This document shows, piece by piece, positions 21,403 to 32,889 of a DNA stretch of 64,000 nt. Below the pieces are notes generated by a model. It saw only the letters and a program-made list of their open reading frames with translations, did not search any database and had not been told where the DNA came from. Each line of letters starts with the position of its first letter. Positions within the stretch are counted from its first letter, which is position 1. The stretch spans positions 248,001 to 312,000 of the forward strand of contig CANTFL010000470.1 of the NCBI GenBank assembly GCA_947650285.1, in the 5' to 3' direction. Origin of the DNA: Hyaloperonospora brassicae. Taxonomy: Eukaryota > Oomycota > Peronosporomycetes > Peronosporales > Peronosporaceae. The position numbers were made by a program, and so were the translations under genes.

Positions 21403-24400
21403 GCCTCCCCACGTAAAACGTAGGATGCGTGCGCATCTTACGTGACAATTCGATCGTGTATGCATTGTTCTTGCAATGCCACACTCAAAATGTCCTAATT
21501 TACTTCGGCAGTAGTTTGCTACTGCCGACACTAGTGACTGCATGTCCAGGTAAGCTTACCGTAGACAGTAGTACTAGGTCATTAACCTTAAATGAAAGAA
21601 CATTTGCTCTTCCATTCTTGTTTGCGTTATGTTTCTGGAGGTCCACCGTATTTGCGATGGAGTCCTGAACGAAACGGACTACCGCTTCGCGGGCCAGCAG
21701 AAATCGTTCTACTGACTCGGTACTGTTTCGTTCAGTTCGACTTCTGCGAACTGCTAAGAGATTGTTCTCTTCTTCAGCGAGGTTGTCTTCACCCTCGCTG
21801 GAATAGTTATTAGCAAAGCTGAATATACCAGCATCTTCATCATCGTCCGAGTCAATAACAGCGTCGTCGGTATCATTGAGGTGATCTTCTTCATCGATGT
21901 CGACCTGATCGACATCGGCATCATACGTGACGGCGTTAGCGTCGACACGTGATGAGCAAGAGCCAAAACGGTCTTTTCTCGAGCGAGTCCCTCCCCCCTT
22001 ATTCAAGAGTCACAATCTAGAAGGGTGGGCACACGTGGATGGCGTAGACCATTCACGTAAAACGGTGTGTGATGTGTGGAAGCATGCATCGAATTATTGA
22101 TGGCGAATCCCACTATGGGTAGGAATTTTCTCCAACTCGGAAACGAGTGGACATATCCTCGAAGAATCTCTTCGAGGACATGGTTCGCACGTTCCGTCTG
22201 ACCATCTGTTTCCGGATGGTCTGAAGTAGACATCTTCAGCCGTGTTCCGAGAGAACGGAACACGGATTGCCAAAAGTCTGCCGTGAACCGAGGGTCACGG
22301 TCGGATACGAGTTCACGGGGTAACCCGTGGAGTCTAAAGACCGTTTCAATAAAGGCACGAGCACAGCCTTGTGCCGTGATCGACTCAGGTACAGCAGAAA
22401 GATGCATCATCTTGCTGAACCGGTCAACAAACACAAGAATACCAGTATTCTTGTGAGCATCTTCGGGAAAACCGAAGACGAAGTCCATTGAAATGGACTG
22501 CCAGCACTCTGCCGGAACAGGCAGTGGCTTCAATGGCTCACGGGATGAAGGACTAGGCTTCACCCGTTGACAAACCTCGCAAGCACGTATGTACTTGCTA
22601 CAAACTGATACTGGCGGGGACAGTGAAAGTCGCGACTTACCGTGAGGTAAGTCTTTTCTCTACCACGATGGCCGCCTGTTGGGGCATCGTGACACTCATA
22701 CATGATGCGTAAACGCGAATCTTGATGAGCGGGTACGACGACACGAGGCGTGTCGCCGGCAACAGCTGTATAGTACAGCAACTCGTTGCGTATACTATAC
22801 CAATACCATGAGGATCGGTAAAAGCCGGTAAATCCCTCATTGATTTACTGGATGGATTCACCAGATGATCCATCAATCGCAGAAGATCCTTATCTTCCGC
22901 GTATGCCTTTCGTACGTCGCCAAGTTTACTTGACGACGGAACACTGACTGACAGTGTCGCAACAGTGGGCTTATCCTCACTGTTGAATTGTGCGTCCGTG
23001 CCGAAATAGGAACGGCGCGAGAGCGCATCAGCGACGACGTTTAGTCGTCCTGGCTTATACTCTACGGAGAATTTATACTGGTCCGTATAGACGATGAACG
23101 GTCTATCTTCCAATAGAAATACCCGGAACTTAACCAGTGCATACTTCATGGCAAGTAGTTCCTTGTCATGCACTGGGTAATTGCGTTCGGCTGGTTGCAG
23201 CTGACGCGACGGATAATAGATGACGCGTTCTGCGCCATCTGTGTCATACTGCATCAACGTACAGTTGAATGCAAAATCGCTGGCATCACAGACCACATGA
23301 AATGGTCTGTCCTGATCTGCAATTGCCAATATGGGCAATTGCATCAAGCTCTGTTTAATACAGTTAAATTAAAGCGGACAGTCTGCGTTCCATGACCATT
23401 TCACACGTTTTTTGAGTGAACAAGAAAGATGCACATTCATCGCGGCGTAGTTGCGTGAGTACTTGTGCAAGTACGCCGCTAGCGCAAGGAACTTACAAAG
23501 TCTCTTGACATCGACTGGCACAGGCCAGTCGGTAATCGCCTTTATCGTTTCGGGATCAGGGCGTACACCGTGTTTACCCACAATGCACCTAAGAAGTGGT
23601 ATTTCGCTAGCCGCGAAGATGCACTTCTTGAGATTAGCATACAATATATGCTTCCGCATAAATTTAAAAATCTGGCGTACGTGTTTTTGTGAACTGTACA
23701 TTTGTCTTCCCGTCCATAGCCCGACTATGGACGAACACATCGTCGAAATAAGTCGGTGCGAAATACCGCACCGGTCTCAACAGATTTGTGTGACACATCT
23801 GTTGAATGTTGCAGGGGCGTTACTCTGTCCCTGTGGCATAACTAGCCACTCCCACAGCATCCCGCTGGGGGTGCTCACTGCTGTGTACGGGATGTCCCGT
23901 TCACGCATAAGGATCTGATAGAACCCATCCATCAGATCCATGGACGAGAAGATGGTACTCTTTGACATGACATATATGATTACTTCCTTCTTCGGTATCG
24001 GCGTCTGAGCCGGTACCGTTGCAGTATTCAACTTGTTGAATGCGTGCACTATCCGCCATCCTCCTGTGGCCTTTCGCACACAGAAGGTCGGAGAGCTGTG
24101 AGGGGAAGTTGGTTCCCTCATATGGCTTGCAGCGAAGCGATCGGCAAAGAATTTGTCGATTGCTAGAACCTGTTCACGAGGCAGGGGCCACTGCTTCATG
24201 ACACAGTACTTCGAGCCCGGGCTGAGCTCGATCTCGTGTCGAGCGCCTTTGTCCTTAGGCAACTTGCAAGGCACGAATTCAAAGAATACATCCCTGAATT
24301 TTATCAAATTCTTATGAAAGAGATTTTTTTGAAGCAACTTCCAGGATTGAGACGTGTATCGATCAATCCGAGTCTTCTCATCGAGGACACTTTCGTCCAC

Positions 24401-25540
24401 CGATGAGCTGCTGAGAACCCGTTCGTTTTCAGCAAATACTGTTGCCGACCGAATGTCGGTCACATACTCATTCTCTGCGACGAGTATGCAGATCTGCTTG
24501 ACTTTGCCACTACGCAGATCACGCAGGAACAGTTTCGGTTCTAGCGTTGGCAACTGAGTTATCTCCGAAGTTAACTTCCGAGGCACAATCAGATCAAGCG
24601 TATAAGCGCCTACGCTTGATCCGTCATTAACCAAGACGTTCAACGTCTCGGTTTCTTTCTGGGAACTTGTTTTCACAGGATGCTGAGGGCGTAGTCCCTT
24701 AGTATTTAACTCGTGAGGAAGTCCTTCCTCAAGAGCGTGGGGAATGATTTCCTCGACGTCTTCTGACTGTGGCTGTGCAAACACAGTCAGGTACCGATCC
24801 TCTACGGCCGACTCTCCAGTCGACTTAGGATCTCCATGTTGCCCTTTGAAGGCAACAGGTTTCTTACTTCTAAGATGCTGCCCGCTAGGCATGCATCCAT
24901 GTCCCGGTCCACTCGACTTATTCGAGTGGTGGACCTTCGGTGCAGCCTGTACTCCTGTACAGCCGCCGGGAGCTTGCTCCACAGTGTAATGATCAACTAC
25001 ACTGTGATCTTGTGCAGTCGTGCTGACGACCGTACCGCAAGTGAGGCCATCGCACTCACTCGCAGAACATCCACACGCTTGTGGACGCTTCAAGATGTCC
25101 ATCAGATGGCCATCTGATGAACAAGCGTCAGGCATCTTTACAGATCGATGTTGCCAGATCACTCTTGGCTCGTACCTTCTGAGCCAAGGTAATCCCAGGA
25201 TGACATCAAATTTATCATCCAGATCCAGTACGATGAAGTCATCATCGTACTGTTCGCCTTCTAACGTGTAGTGGATTCCTACTACACGTTTCTCAACGGT
25301 AATCGATGCGCCAGTTGCAAGGCGAACCGTCTTCCTCGTGAGGGGAATGTCGCGCTCAACGAACTTGAGCCTACGGCCCTCTAGTGACTGGCGTCGAACA
25401 ACTTTGTTCGACGCCCCACAGTCAACCAGGGCACGAAGTGACACATCTTTTGTCACTTCTAACTTCAAGGTGATGAGTGATATCTCATCACCAGGTGTAG
25501 AGACACACATTGATTGTGTGTCTGGAGCAACTTTCGTCAA
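20849..25540 (-). pseudogene. pol of element B (PR-RT-RH-IN-chromodomain), inactivated
   Basis: 25540-23777 is open for 587 residues: protease (VDCGAS, LDLDDKFDVILGLPWL), linker and N-terminal RT (WRIVHAFNKLN, SSMDLMDGFYQ, WEWLVMPQG). It then stops one motif before YFDD through the A/B/C-shared 2-nt insertion; the frame returns at 23740. A shared stop follows near 23369. RNase H (23347-22637) lacks about 26 residues after VYTD. Integrase 22563-22003 keeps all three acidic residues (SMDF, SDRDPRF, TDGQTERAN). The tail 21484-20849 ends in a good chromodomain (LVDLILNHRDD...YLVQWRGYPPSWNSWEP). Confidence 0.85.
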
Positions 25541-25590
25541 GAGATTTGCAAATTCTCTTGAGGTTGCTAGATCAGTAGGGCGCTCCGCCC

Positions 25591-26743
25591 CTACTGACCC
25601 CGACCATTTTTTGATGGTCCGTCTCGCTGTTGCGGCTTCGCAACAGCGCTGGACCCACGCCCATTGCCCTTTCTGGCAAATGGTCGTCCATTTCGCTCAG
25701 TACTGTTTGGTACTGGGCGTGGAGCACTACACTCGTATGCGTAGTGCCCTAACTTCTGACAGCGATTGCACTTCTGCAATCGCTTGTTGTTCGAAGAGCG
25801 AGGTCTCTCGCTCTCAACATAGCAGAGGTCCATTGGTTCGGGACCCCCGGTCTCTTGTCGTCTCGGTGGACGATAAGAGTTTGAGCTAGCATGAGCCTGT
25901 CTCATGCTAAAGTCTTCCTGTTCCGCGGCTGATATCGCATCTTCCATCGTATTTAGCTCAAGGCGGAACAGGTGGCTCCTGACGGGCCCTTCTGCGAGGC
26001 CTTGCATGAATACCGTAATCAACGTGTGTTCATGGACTGGGTTAGCAGTTATACTACTCGCAAGGAGTCGTATATGTTGTGCGTAAGCGTGCACATCACG
26101 CTTACCCTGCTCGATTTTCAGGAGCTCTGAACGAGCCCTGAACTCAGCCCGTGGCGGCTCAAACGTTTGTCTGAGCCGGGGCTTGAAGTCATCTAGCGAC
26201 CTAAACACATTTGGGTCGCTACTCTCGAGCCCCAGGGACCAAGTTTTGGCACGCCCTGCCAAGTGGGTTTGAGCAAATGTAAGTTTCATTTGCTCATCGT
26301 CGACACGACGCGCCTTCAAGGCTCTGTCGAGTTCGACGAACCATAGTAACAGGGAGTCGTCTGGGACTCCTCTGTACTTTGAGATGTCAACTTTCATGAC
26401 TTCGGGACGGCACATGCGCTGTCCCGCCCACAGCAGCATGGAATTGCTGCTGTCTCAACAGCTCTGTCTGTTGAGCACCGATTTCTCTCAACTGCTCGGC
26501 CTGTTTAGAGCCTTGCTAGTGAAGCAAGGCTACTTTCTCCCTTTCGGCGACAAGTTCATGTTGAATGAACTTGGCGATAGCGGCATGTTGTTGGTCTCTG
26601 TCTAGAGACTCCAACATGGCGCTAATGGCGAACTCGCCTACGGTATAACTCATTCGTTCTACCGCACTCCATTCGATGTCACTCAAATGGGCAAACCCTT
26701 CACGCGTGGCGTGAAAGGTCTCATCATCATCGAACATGTTCAT
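25591..26743 (-). pseudogene. gag of element B
   Basis: Core 26439-25591 is residue-for-residue the same as A and C, with the CCHC knuckle CNRCQKLGHYAYEC. The N-terminal part 26743-26516 (FDDDETFHATREGFAHL..., dimerisation-like helix) is of the D type, not the A type, and lies out of frame with the core because of the shared 2-nt deletion. A second N-terminal copy lies in the tandem duplication upstream. Confidence 0.8.
25606..25612 (-). promoter_or_regulatory. -1 ribosomal frameshift heptamer, gag/pol of B
   Basis: A AAA AAT in gag frame with the same 8-nt spacer and hairpin as A and C. Confidence 0.65.
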
Positions 26744-27567
26744 GTTGGATGATGTGGTCCTTGGAAGGACTACAAAGTGCTACCAGGTGTAACGGGGCAC
26801 ACCCTTGCGTGAACTTAACGCAAGGGTTTCGGTGCCCCGACAGACGTACACGAGGCAAGCGAGGAAGCGTAGATAAGGGAAACGTAAAACTGTTGTATTC
26901 AGGGACCAAGTTTTGGCACGCCCTGCCAAGTGGGTTTGAGCAAATGTGAGTTTCATTTGCTCATCGTCGACACGACGCGCCTTCAAGGCTCTGTCGAGTT
27001 CGACGAACCATAGTAACAGGGAGTCGTCTGGGACTCCTCTGTACTTTGAGATGTCAACTTTCATGACTTCGGGACGGCACATGCGCTGTCCCGCCCACAG
27101 CAGCATGGAATTGCTGCTGTCTCAACAGCTCTGTCTGTTGAGCACCGAGTTCTCTCAACTGCTCGGCCTGTTTAGAGCCTTGCTAGTGAAGCAAGGCTAC
27201 TTTCTCCCTTTCGGCGACAAGTTCATGTTGAATGAACTTGGCGATAGCGGCATGTTGTTGGTCTCTGTCTAGAGACTCCAACATGGCGCTAATGGCGAAC
27301 TCGCCTACGGTATAACTCATTCGTTCTACCGCACTCCATTCGATGTCACTCAAATGGGCAAACCCTTCACGCGTGGCGTGAAAGGTCTCATCATCATCGA
27401 ACATGTTCATGTTGGATGATGTGGTCCTTGGAAGGACTACAAAGTGCTACCAGGTGTAACGGGGCACACCCTTGCGTGAACTTAACGCAAGGGTTTCGGT
27501 GCCCCGACAGACGTACACGAGGCAAGCGAGGAAGCGTAGATAAGGGAAACGTAAAACTGTCATATTA
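26234..27567 (-). repeat. 667-bp tandem duplication at the 5' end of element B
   Basis: 26234-26900 and 26901-27567 repeat with a constant offset of 667. Each unit runs from the middle of gag through the 5' leader into the first ~113 bp of the LTR. The first unit therefore contains a truncated LTR end (26788-26900) that jumps straight back into gag at AGGGACC. Confidence 0.9.
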
Positions 27568-27848
27568 ATATAATTAAGTCTTTTGTAACTGTCTCTCTGT
27601 TTGACTTAACTTCTATTATGTTAATATAACTGAGTGTATGGTGACGTCTCGTCACCACTCATTGCGCGCGCCTTGCGGCGATTGGTGGGTTAATATCATC
27701 AAGATATCAACCAATGAACAGACTCTTTGGTCGACCCATCAATATCACCACTATTGGTGATATTGTTGAAGGAATATTCAACATAATATTCTTTATTGTC
27801 ATTATCTCTAGAATGACAATTTCCATGTAACGGGCTCACCCCGTTTCA
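27455..27848 (-). repeat. 5' LTR of element B
   Basis: 394 bp, TGTAACGGGG...CCCCGTTTCA; the terminal TACA has become TTCA. It borders the left arm of inverted duplication 2, at nearly the same point where the D LTR borders the right arm. Confidence 0.85.
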
Positions 27849-28092
27849 ATGGTTGCTCTCTCCTGTGTAGTGATATGTGTAGGTGCTGGCATCGAGGCCT
27901 TTCCTGCGGTACTCGACTGAGAGTGATAGGCTTGCACGTTCCGATGATAGTGGGCAGCTCAACGATGACGAGCGTTGGAGTAACAAGACAATGCCACATA
28001 TGATCAACACCTCTGATGATGCGAGGGTCGTGTGTATTATCAGCTTACGATGCAAGTAAGCGCGATAAACACACCTTGACTAACGTTGCCGA

Positions 28093-28638
28093 TTACACAA
28101 TAGGCCCACGGGGCCTAAATCCCCTGGGCTTTGACTTGTGCCTGTTGTACGCCTCCTCAAATTTGCGCAGAAGTTTTAGCCGTTTATTTACATTGACCTT
28201 AAAGAGCAGCTTGAAGAAGTACATTAGCTTCTCCAGAAATGTCATCCTGTCGAAGCGATCCTTTAGCGCATTTTGTGGAAGATCTATCGCCGTGACGAAG
28301 TGTTCAGGTTTCGCCCGCGCTTGGACAATGCGTCCCATGTCGACGTCGCCATTCAATCGCAACCTTCCTTGTATAAATTTGACTATCTCCCAGTCCAATT
28401 CCTTCAGCTTGATAGGTAAACCGGCGCCTGCACGTACTTGTTCAGAAGCGCTTGCCTCCCCTCTCAGCAGTCGGGATTCCGATGGGTGCACGAAATGGGT
28501 GCCCGACACCTGGGAATCCACTGCAGCAGCCCGCGACGAAATGCTCTCGCGTTGTCCCACAGCTGCCGCTAGTTCAGGATCGACGTCCATGGCGTGGAGG
28601 ACAGCAACCAAGTAGACAGCGATGTTGAGCGGGCGCAT
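28093..28638 (-). CDS. RXLR-type secreted effector (left copy)
   Basis: 181 residues from the ATG at 28638; a longer frame starts upstream but only this start puts a signal peptide first (hydrophobic core IAVYLVAVLHA, residues 6-16). RLLR is at residues 56-59, within the usual 30-60 window of oomycete RXLR effectors, followed by GEASASEQ; no clear EER. The C-terminal part (about 85-181) is Lys/Arg/Leu-rich, helical, with a possible W-Y-like EIVKFI...NALKDRFDRM pattern, ending RPRGPIV. By family it is secreted and may act inside host cells; the target is unknown. Near-identical to the right copy up to about residue 27 and still similar to about residue 66, then strongly diverged. Confidence 0.8.
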   Translation of the reverse strand: MRPLNIAVYLVAVLHAMDVDPELAAAVGQRESISSRAAAVDSQVSGTHFVHPSESRLLRGEASASEQVRAGAGLPIKLKELDWEIVKFIQGRLRLNGDVDMGRIVQARAKPEHFVTAIDLPQNALKDRFDRMTFLEKLMYFFKLLFKVNVNKRLKLLRKFEEAYNRHKSKPRGFRPRGPIV

Positions 28639-29314
28639 GGTGATGATCAGGCGCCGGTGTTGACGGGCTCCAATTCGAGAATGACCAAAACCTACGACCG
28701 CGTACACTTGGCTCGTGCCTTTCGGTATCCCGAAAGCAGGCGAGAGATAGAGGCAACGATGAGTACTGATGCAGCACAACAAATCGATCGAGATTGGTTT
28801 GCTTGTTCAGACACGAGTGTATTGAATTTTCAAATGATTTTCGAAAGAACGATCCGGTCCTGGAGAGTTCTTCGACGTGCTTCGCCGTGTGTACGCTAGC
28901 TTTTCGTCATGGTCGTGCACGCACGTTCATCTTTTGCACTATATAAGGGGTGAGTAGCTCTTCGACGCCGATCTTTTAAAAGTCGGCTTGGAGCTAGGAG
29001 CTGCAGCGAAGCTAACGTTTACGACGCAATGAGCAGTTCTGTATGATTGATCAGCGGGGGTTATTTCGTCAGCTTGCAGCTGCGACAAATGTATGCGCAT
29101 TTCGACAGAGTGTCACACGTGGGGCCCTGATTCTGGTCCGCAGGACTACTCAGAATATTCAGCTTCTATGTATACCCCCCTTATTTACACTGATTGTTTT
29201 GGAGACATAAATGCCACAAACATATTGAAGCTGCAACTAGAAATACTGTCGCGACATGCTTTAATGCACGCGGACAGTTCTCACAGCCCTTCTACTATGA
29301 TCCCGCTGCTTTGT
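28639..29314. other. Effector upstream region
   Basis: No supported gene. A TATATAAGG-like stretch lies near 28942-28950 on the plus strand; oomycete promoters rarely use TATA. Nearly identical in the right arm (58430-59105). Confidence 0.4.
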
Positions 29315-29584
29315 CTACTGCGACAGCCACGCGTTTGTCCGCCTTTCGCAGCCGCTGATGGCTATAGGATGGTCCAGAACTACCGGCGCACGCAGACGCG
29401 GGTAGAAAGTCGCTAGCTGATCTGCCAACGGAAACTGACGTGGACTGGAAATATCCGCGTCTGATTTGTAGACAAAAGTCAGGCGACGTGCTCGCGTGCT
29501 CTCGAAAGACGGCATGTCTACGTACCCAGCTGCTATCGCGATGACGTTATAGACGTCGTCAATGTGTAATGAAACGGAGTACAA
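29315..29584 (-). CDS. Unrecognised small ORF (left copy)
   Basis: 89 residues (MYSVSLHIDDVYNV..., ending RRTNAWLSQ), kept open and identical in the right arm at 58160-58429. The LTR3 element lies just upstream of its start, so it may be the 3' end of a gene cut by that insertion. No family recognised. Confidence 0.35.
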   Translation of the reverse strand: MYSVSLHIDDVYNVIAIAAGYVDMPSFESTRARRLTFVYKSDADISSPRQFPLADQLATFYPRLRAPVVLDHPIAISGCERRTNAWLSQ

Positions 29585-29627
29585 TATGCCTGCACTGGCA
29601 CCGTACGACCTACCTACACCGATACAG

Positions 29628-30045
29628 TGTGGGCATGTGCCTAGGTCTTCTCTTGCACTACTGTACGTGCAGAGGAAGGCTGGATCTCCTGAACGAACAC
29701 GTTGAGAAGAAGGAAAAAGCAGAAGTGCATTGAATATGGCTTACGGTTTCTGATTAAACCTCTTTGATGAACTTGCCTGAACAATGATAACGATAGCCTC
29801 CTTATGTAGCAACTCCTTCAGCACCATCGCGCGCGTCTAGCAGCGATTATGGGTAATGGATCCGGTTGACATAATGGACTATATCAAGCAATGAGTGGAA
29901 CAATGCTGAATACCACCTGTAAAAGTATTTTCCGTCGGTATTTCCTCCGTACAATAAATATTGGTGAATGTTGTCACTGAAGATAATGCTCGCATTGACA
30001 CAATGTGGTGTCAATGAGTACCTGTAACGGGCTCACCCCGATACA
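29628..30045 (-). repeat. Solo LTR, type LTR3 (left copy)
   Basis: 418 bp, minus-strand TGTATCGGGGTGAGCCCG...GCACATGCCCACA. No internal element. The repeat CTGTATCGG is found at both edges and may be a trimmed target duplication. Present at the same place in the right arm, so inserted before the duplication. Confidence 0.8.
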
Positions 30046-30189
30046 GATGTACCACCTACGTGGACGTCAAGCCAGCATGAAAGGGGCAGCATCAACAACA
30101 TCGTATCGCTGGCTGACCGACCAGAAATTTCAGTTCAACTTTCTAATGACGCCCGTTTTCATCAGCGGATCCTTCTCCTGTGCTTTATT

Positions 30190-30201
30190 CACATGTGGAT
30201 C
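30190..30201 (-). other. Empty LINE target site
   Basis: Minus-strand GATCCACATGTG, single here, present twice around the LINE in the right arm. It lies inside a 30-codon minus-strand frame (ATG at 30222, MATCAKFDPHV...) that might be a gene start, but nothing supports more. Confidence 0.85.
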
Positions 30202-30700
30202 AAACTTTGCGCAAGTTGCCATAGTCGCAACTCTCGAGATACAAACATAGTGCAGTAAAAAGGGTCAGCAGATAGTCGCGCGTGTTTATGAGATGCAGAC
30301 AAGTGCGACGTCATGCTTCCATGTATCCAACGTAAGCCGTGCGATCAGAAGAAAGTATCGATCTAGCAGCCGCTTGCTACTGCTTATAGTTCCACTTGGA
30401 AGTTTTCTCGCACCACGCAAGAGGATTCGATGACCCTGAGCTCGTCTGTGCTACTTGTACGATGATCTGGATTTAGCGTGTTGTACGTGGACCCAACTAT
30501 ACCCCACCTTCTCACTCACTACTTGTACGACGGTCCGATCTCGATGTAGCCATGTCACGAAGCGTTACCTGACCCATTTCGCGTACATTCACACAACATC
30601 GTATGCGAGCCATTCGTGACCACAGATGCCACAGAGCCCATTTGCCTATTTGGAAGCTCAAATGTATGCGTAACTTCGTGATGATCCATCCGCATCGGCT

Positions 30701-30901
30701 TTACTTCGGTTTGGGGTAGTGACGTGCAGCTCGCTGCGTTCTTGTCACTTTGCCCTTCATGTATAAGCCTACATCAAAAGCCCACTCTCGATGTGCCAAG
30801 CGGTAAGCAGTCAAAACACCATCACTGCTCTCCAGCACCTGTAGAGTAACAGATTCACACGCTTCAATGTGTTGACCTTTCGTCATCGCTATTGCTGCCA
30901 C
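30701..30901 (-). CDS. Unrecognised small ORF downstream of DCC1 (left copy)
   Basis: 66 residues from the first ATG (the frame extends about 15 codons upstream without ATG), ending HYPKPK. Unchanged in the right arm. Composition looks coding-like, but no family is recognised; possibly the last exon of a lost gene. Confidence 0.35.
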   Translation of the reverse strand: MAAIAMTKGQHIEACESVTLQVLESSDGVLTAYRLAHREWAFDVGLYMKGKVTRTQRAARHYPKPK

Positions 30902-31046
30902 GGCATCCGCATTGCCCTTGTCACACGTCCTTCGTCAGTCAGTTCAGCGTCGGCTATATAGCTTCTCGGTCGATCCGCACTGACGCGTGGAGCGCGTGTG
31001 CTTGAGCAGCAACGATGCTTGTGTCGTGCTAGGCGTAATCAAAGAC

Positions 31047-32384
31047 CTAGAGCAGCGTCAGCATAAAGCTGTTCATCTTGATCGCTACAGTAGCATACAT
31101 TAGGGCAGAGACGTACTTGATAAACGGCTCGAGCTGCTTGATTGTCCACTTCTCCTGCATCTCAAACAGCTGCTCGAAGCGCTTCTTGGGTTCAGGCGAC
31201 AGCTCCTCTTCAGGAAAGTACACAATTCGAGATGCCTTCCCTGTCGAGTGAGGTTTCACCAGTACAAGGCCGCTAAGCATATCCAGAGTCACGGACACGC
31301 TATCAGGCACACGAAGCTTCCACTTTTCCATAAACGAGTCCACTTCCCAGCCCACGTCCGTGGCAGTCAACGCCACGTGCTCCTGCGCAGCCTGGAACTT
31401 TGCCTCTTCTATCTGCTCGTCGAACAGCGACTTGGCTCGGAATACAGCAACCTTTACTGGGTCCAACGTGCAACGATCCTCTCCATTCATCGACGTCAGC
31501 CGACCGTACAGCTTACAACATTGACGGATGACCACCCACGGCTCGTCCAGCTGAGTCAGGAACCATGCCACAGGTACCCCTGGCTCCGACAACGCGTCCA
31601 AGTCGTGTTGCACGATGGTATCCAGCATATCTGCAACTACTTGAGCCTGGTACGCCGGTTTCAAGATACGCCATGTACCTGCTTCTTCAAAAGCGTGTAT
31701 CTCGTCCAGCATCGTCAGCACCTCCTGCTCGCTCACTTGCAACGCATCCACCAAGTCTCCCGTCGTGTACAGCGTGTGCAACTTTGTGCGCTTCGCTTCA
31801 GACGCAGCAGCATCACGCCGAGGCTTGTCATACGGTGCTTCCAGCAACAGAGCCCGCAGCAGTGTCGCATCAGGAGCCTTGTGCTCAAGCTGTATCGATC
31901 GCAAGGCCCTCCAGAAGTAAGCACAAGTCCTTTGTATATCGTCCGTCACAACAAAGTCAATGGACTTACCAGGTAATGGAATCGAGCAGCTCCCGCTACT
32001 TGAATCGTCCTCTTGTCCGTTGTCTGCTCTGGTCCACTCCAGTCTGTGTGGGTCGTGAGAAGACGTAAATTCGAAGTGTCCTCCTTTGTGATATAGTACG
32101 ATTGATCCGCCGTGCACAAAACCGCTCGAGCATCTGGTGCCCCTACGATCACCACCCTGGAGTACATGTGGACAGTAGACGACATTAGTCGCTGTTGCAA
32201 TGTCCTATCCGTCGCTTTCTTTCCGCTATCAATGACGGAAGCAAAACAAGCAAACAGACAAACAGACAAACAGACGAACGTACTTGGAACCAGTTGTGAC
32301 AGCTCGCTCGATCTCGGGGTTCAGCTGCAACAGTTTGTACTTGTCCTCGTTGAAGTCTGCAGCCGTGACAAGAACGGAATCCAT
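31047..32384 (-). CDS. DCC1: Sister-chromatid cohesion protein DCC1 (left copy)
   Basis: Subunit of the Ctf18-RFC clamp loader needed for cohesion. Exon 1 is 32384-32284; the intron 32283-32157 (GTACGT...CCAG) joins codon AA/G. Exon 2 opens with VVIVGAPDARAVLC and DTSNLRLL, then needs a frame change before the long frame from 32117: YFWRALR, TWRILKPAY, and a C-terminal RFEQLFEMQEKWTIKQLEPF, all matching the Dcc1 family order. About 400 residues, close to the usual length. The frame change (about 32060-31965) is shared with the right copy and could be an unusual short intron or a shared defect. Its intron is 8 nt longer than the right copy's, by one extra 8-nt repeat unit. Confidence 0.85.
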
Positions 32385-32562
32385 GGTGGCCGCGGCAGGA
32401 GACGAAAATGACTATAGAGAGAGTTCCGAGTAAGTACGAACCGGCTTTGTAGGGGCAAGCGACAGCACGAGGTGCCAAAACGTGCACCAGCGCCTTGTCT
32501 TCGAGCAATGGCTTCGAGGATGTCTGCCTATCAGCATTCCCGAAACTTCGCAGTCATTCTCA

Positions 32563-32889
32563 TGTCCGGTTAGCTTCCCCCTTTACTGAGAAAGCTCACA
32601 TTGGAGGAAATCCTTCCTCGCGGGAGCCGATGTGGGTGGGGTGAGCCTCGAGCATGCCATTCGCGCGTCCGAGGGTCGTGCGTAGGCTGGTGAGGGGAAT
32701 GCGTGGCGGAGGGTAACCTCCCCCGCGCCACGCGGTTACTATGGTGATTGCGCTCCATGTCGAGGAACCGCGCAAGAGGCTGATAGGAATCAACATCGCA
32801 GATGTATGAGCTCCTAGGGAGATAATGGGAGAAGATACTGTTTCTAACAGGTAACAAGCTTCTGCACTTCAAGTGCAAGACCCGTTACA
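32563..32889 (+). repeat. Possible 5' LTR of a further retroelement
   Basis: 327 bp beginning TGTCCGGTTAGC and ending GACCCGTTACA, followed by a leader and a gag-like ATG. No second LTR in the window, so this is inference from the ends and context. Confidence 0.35.

Larger units (their letters stand above)
19274..27848 (-). mobile_element. Ty3/gypsy element B
   Basis: Flanked by LTRs at 19274-19665 and 27455-27848 (392 and 394 bp). Contains gag, -1 frameshift site, pol through a chromodomain, and an antisense plus-strand ORF before the 3' LTR. A 667-bp tandem duplication sits at its 5' end. The flanking five bases (GAGTT and ATGGT) do not match. Inactivated by the lesions shared with A and C plus its own. 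Confidence 0.9.
27849..32534. repeat. Left arm of inverted duplication 2 (effector/DCC1)
   Basis: Inverted copy of 51985-59924. Matching coordinates sum to 84511 from about 30202 to 32156, to 84519 beyond the DCC1 intron, and to 87744 below 30190. The 3233-bp step is the LINE plus its target duplication in the right arm. The inner edge falls at the stop codon of the helical gene at 51987. Identity drops below about 28560. Confidence 0.9.

Noticed and set aside
29628..30045. CTGTATCGG as a true target-site duplication of LTR3
   Set aside because: It overlaps the expected LTR terminus (TGTATCGGGG) and is longer than the usual 5 bp, so it is only noted as possible.
31248..31976. 242-codon plus-strand frame (and its partner at 52535-53263)
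   Set aside because: Antisense shadow of DCC1, which has recognisable family motifs on the other strand.
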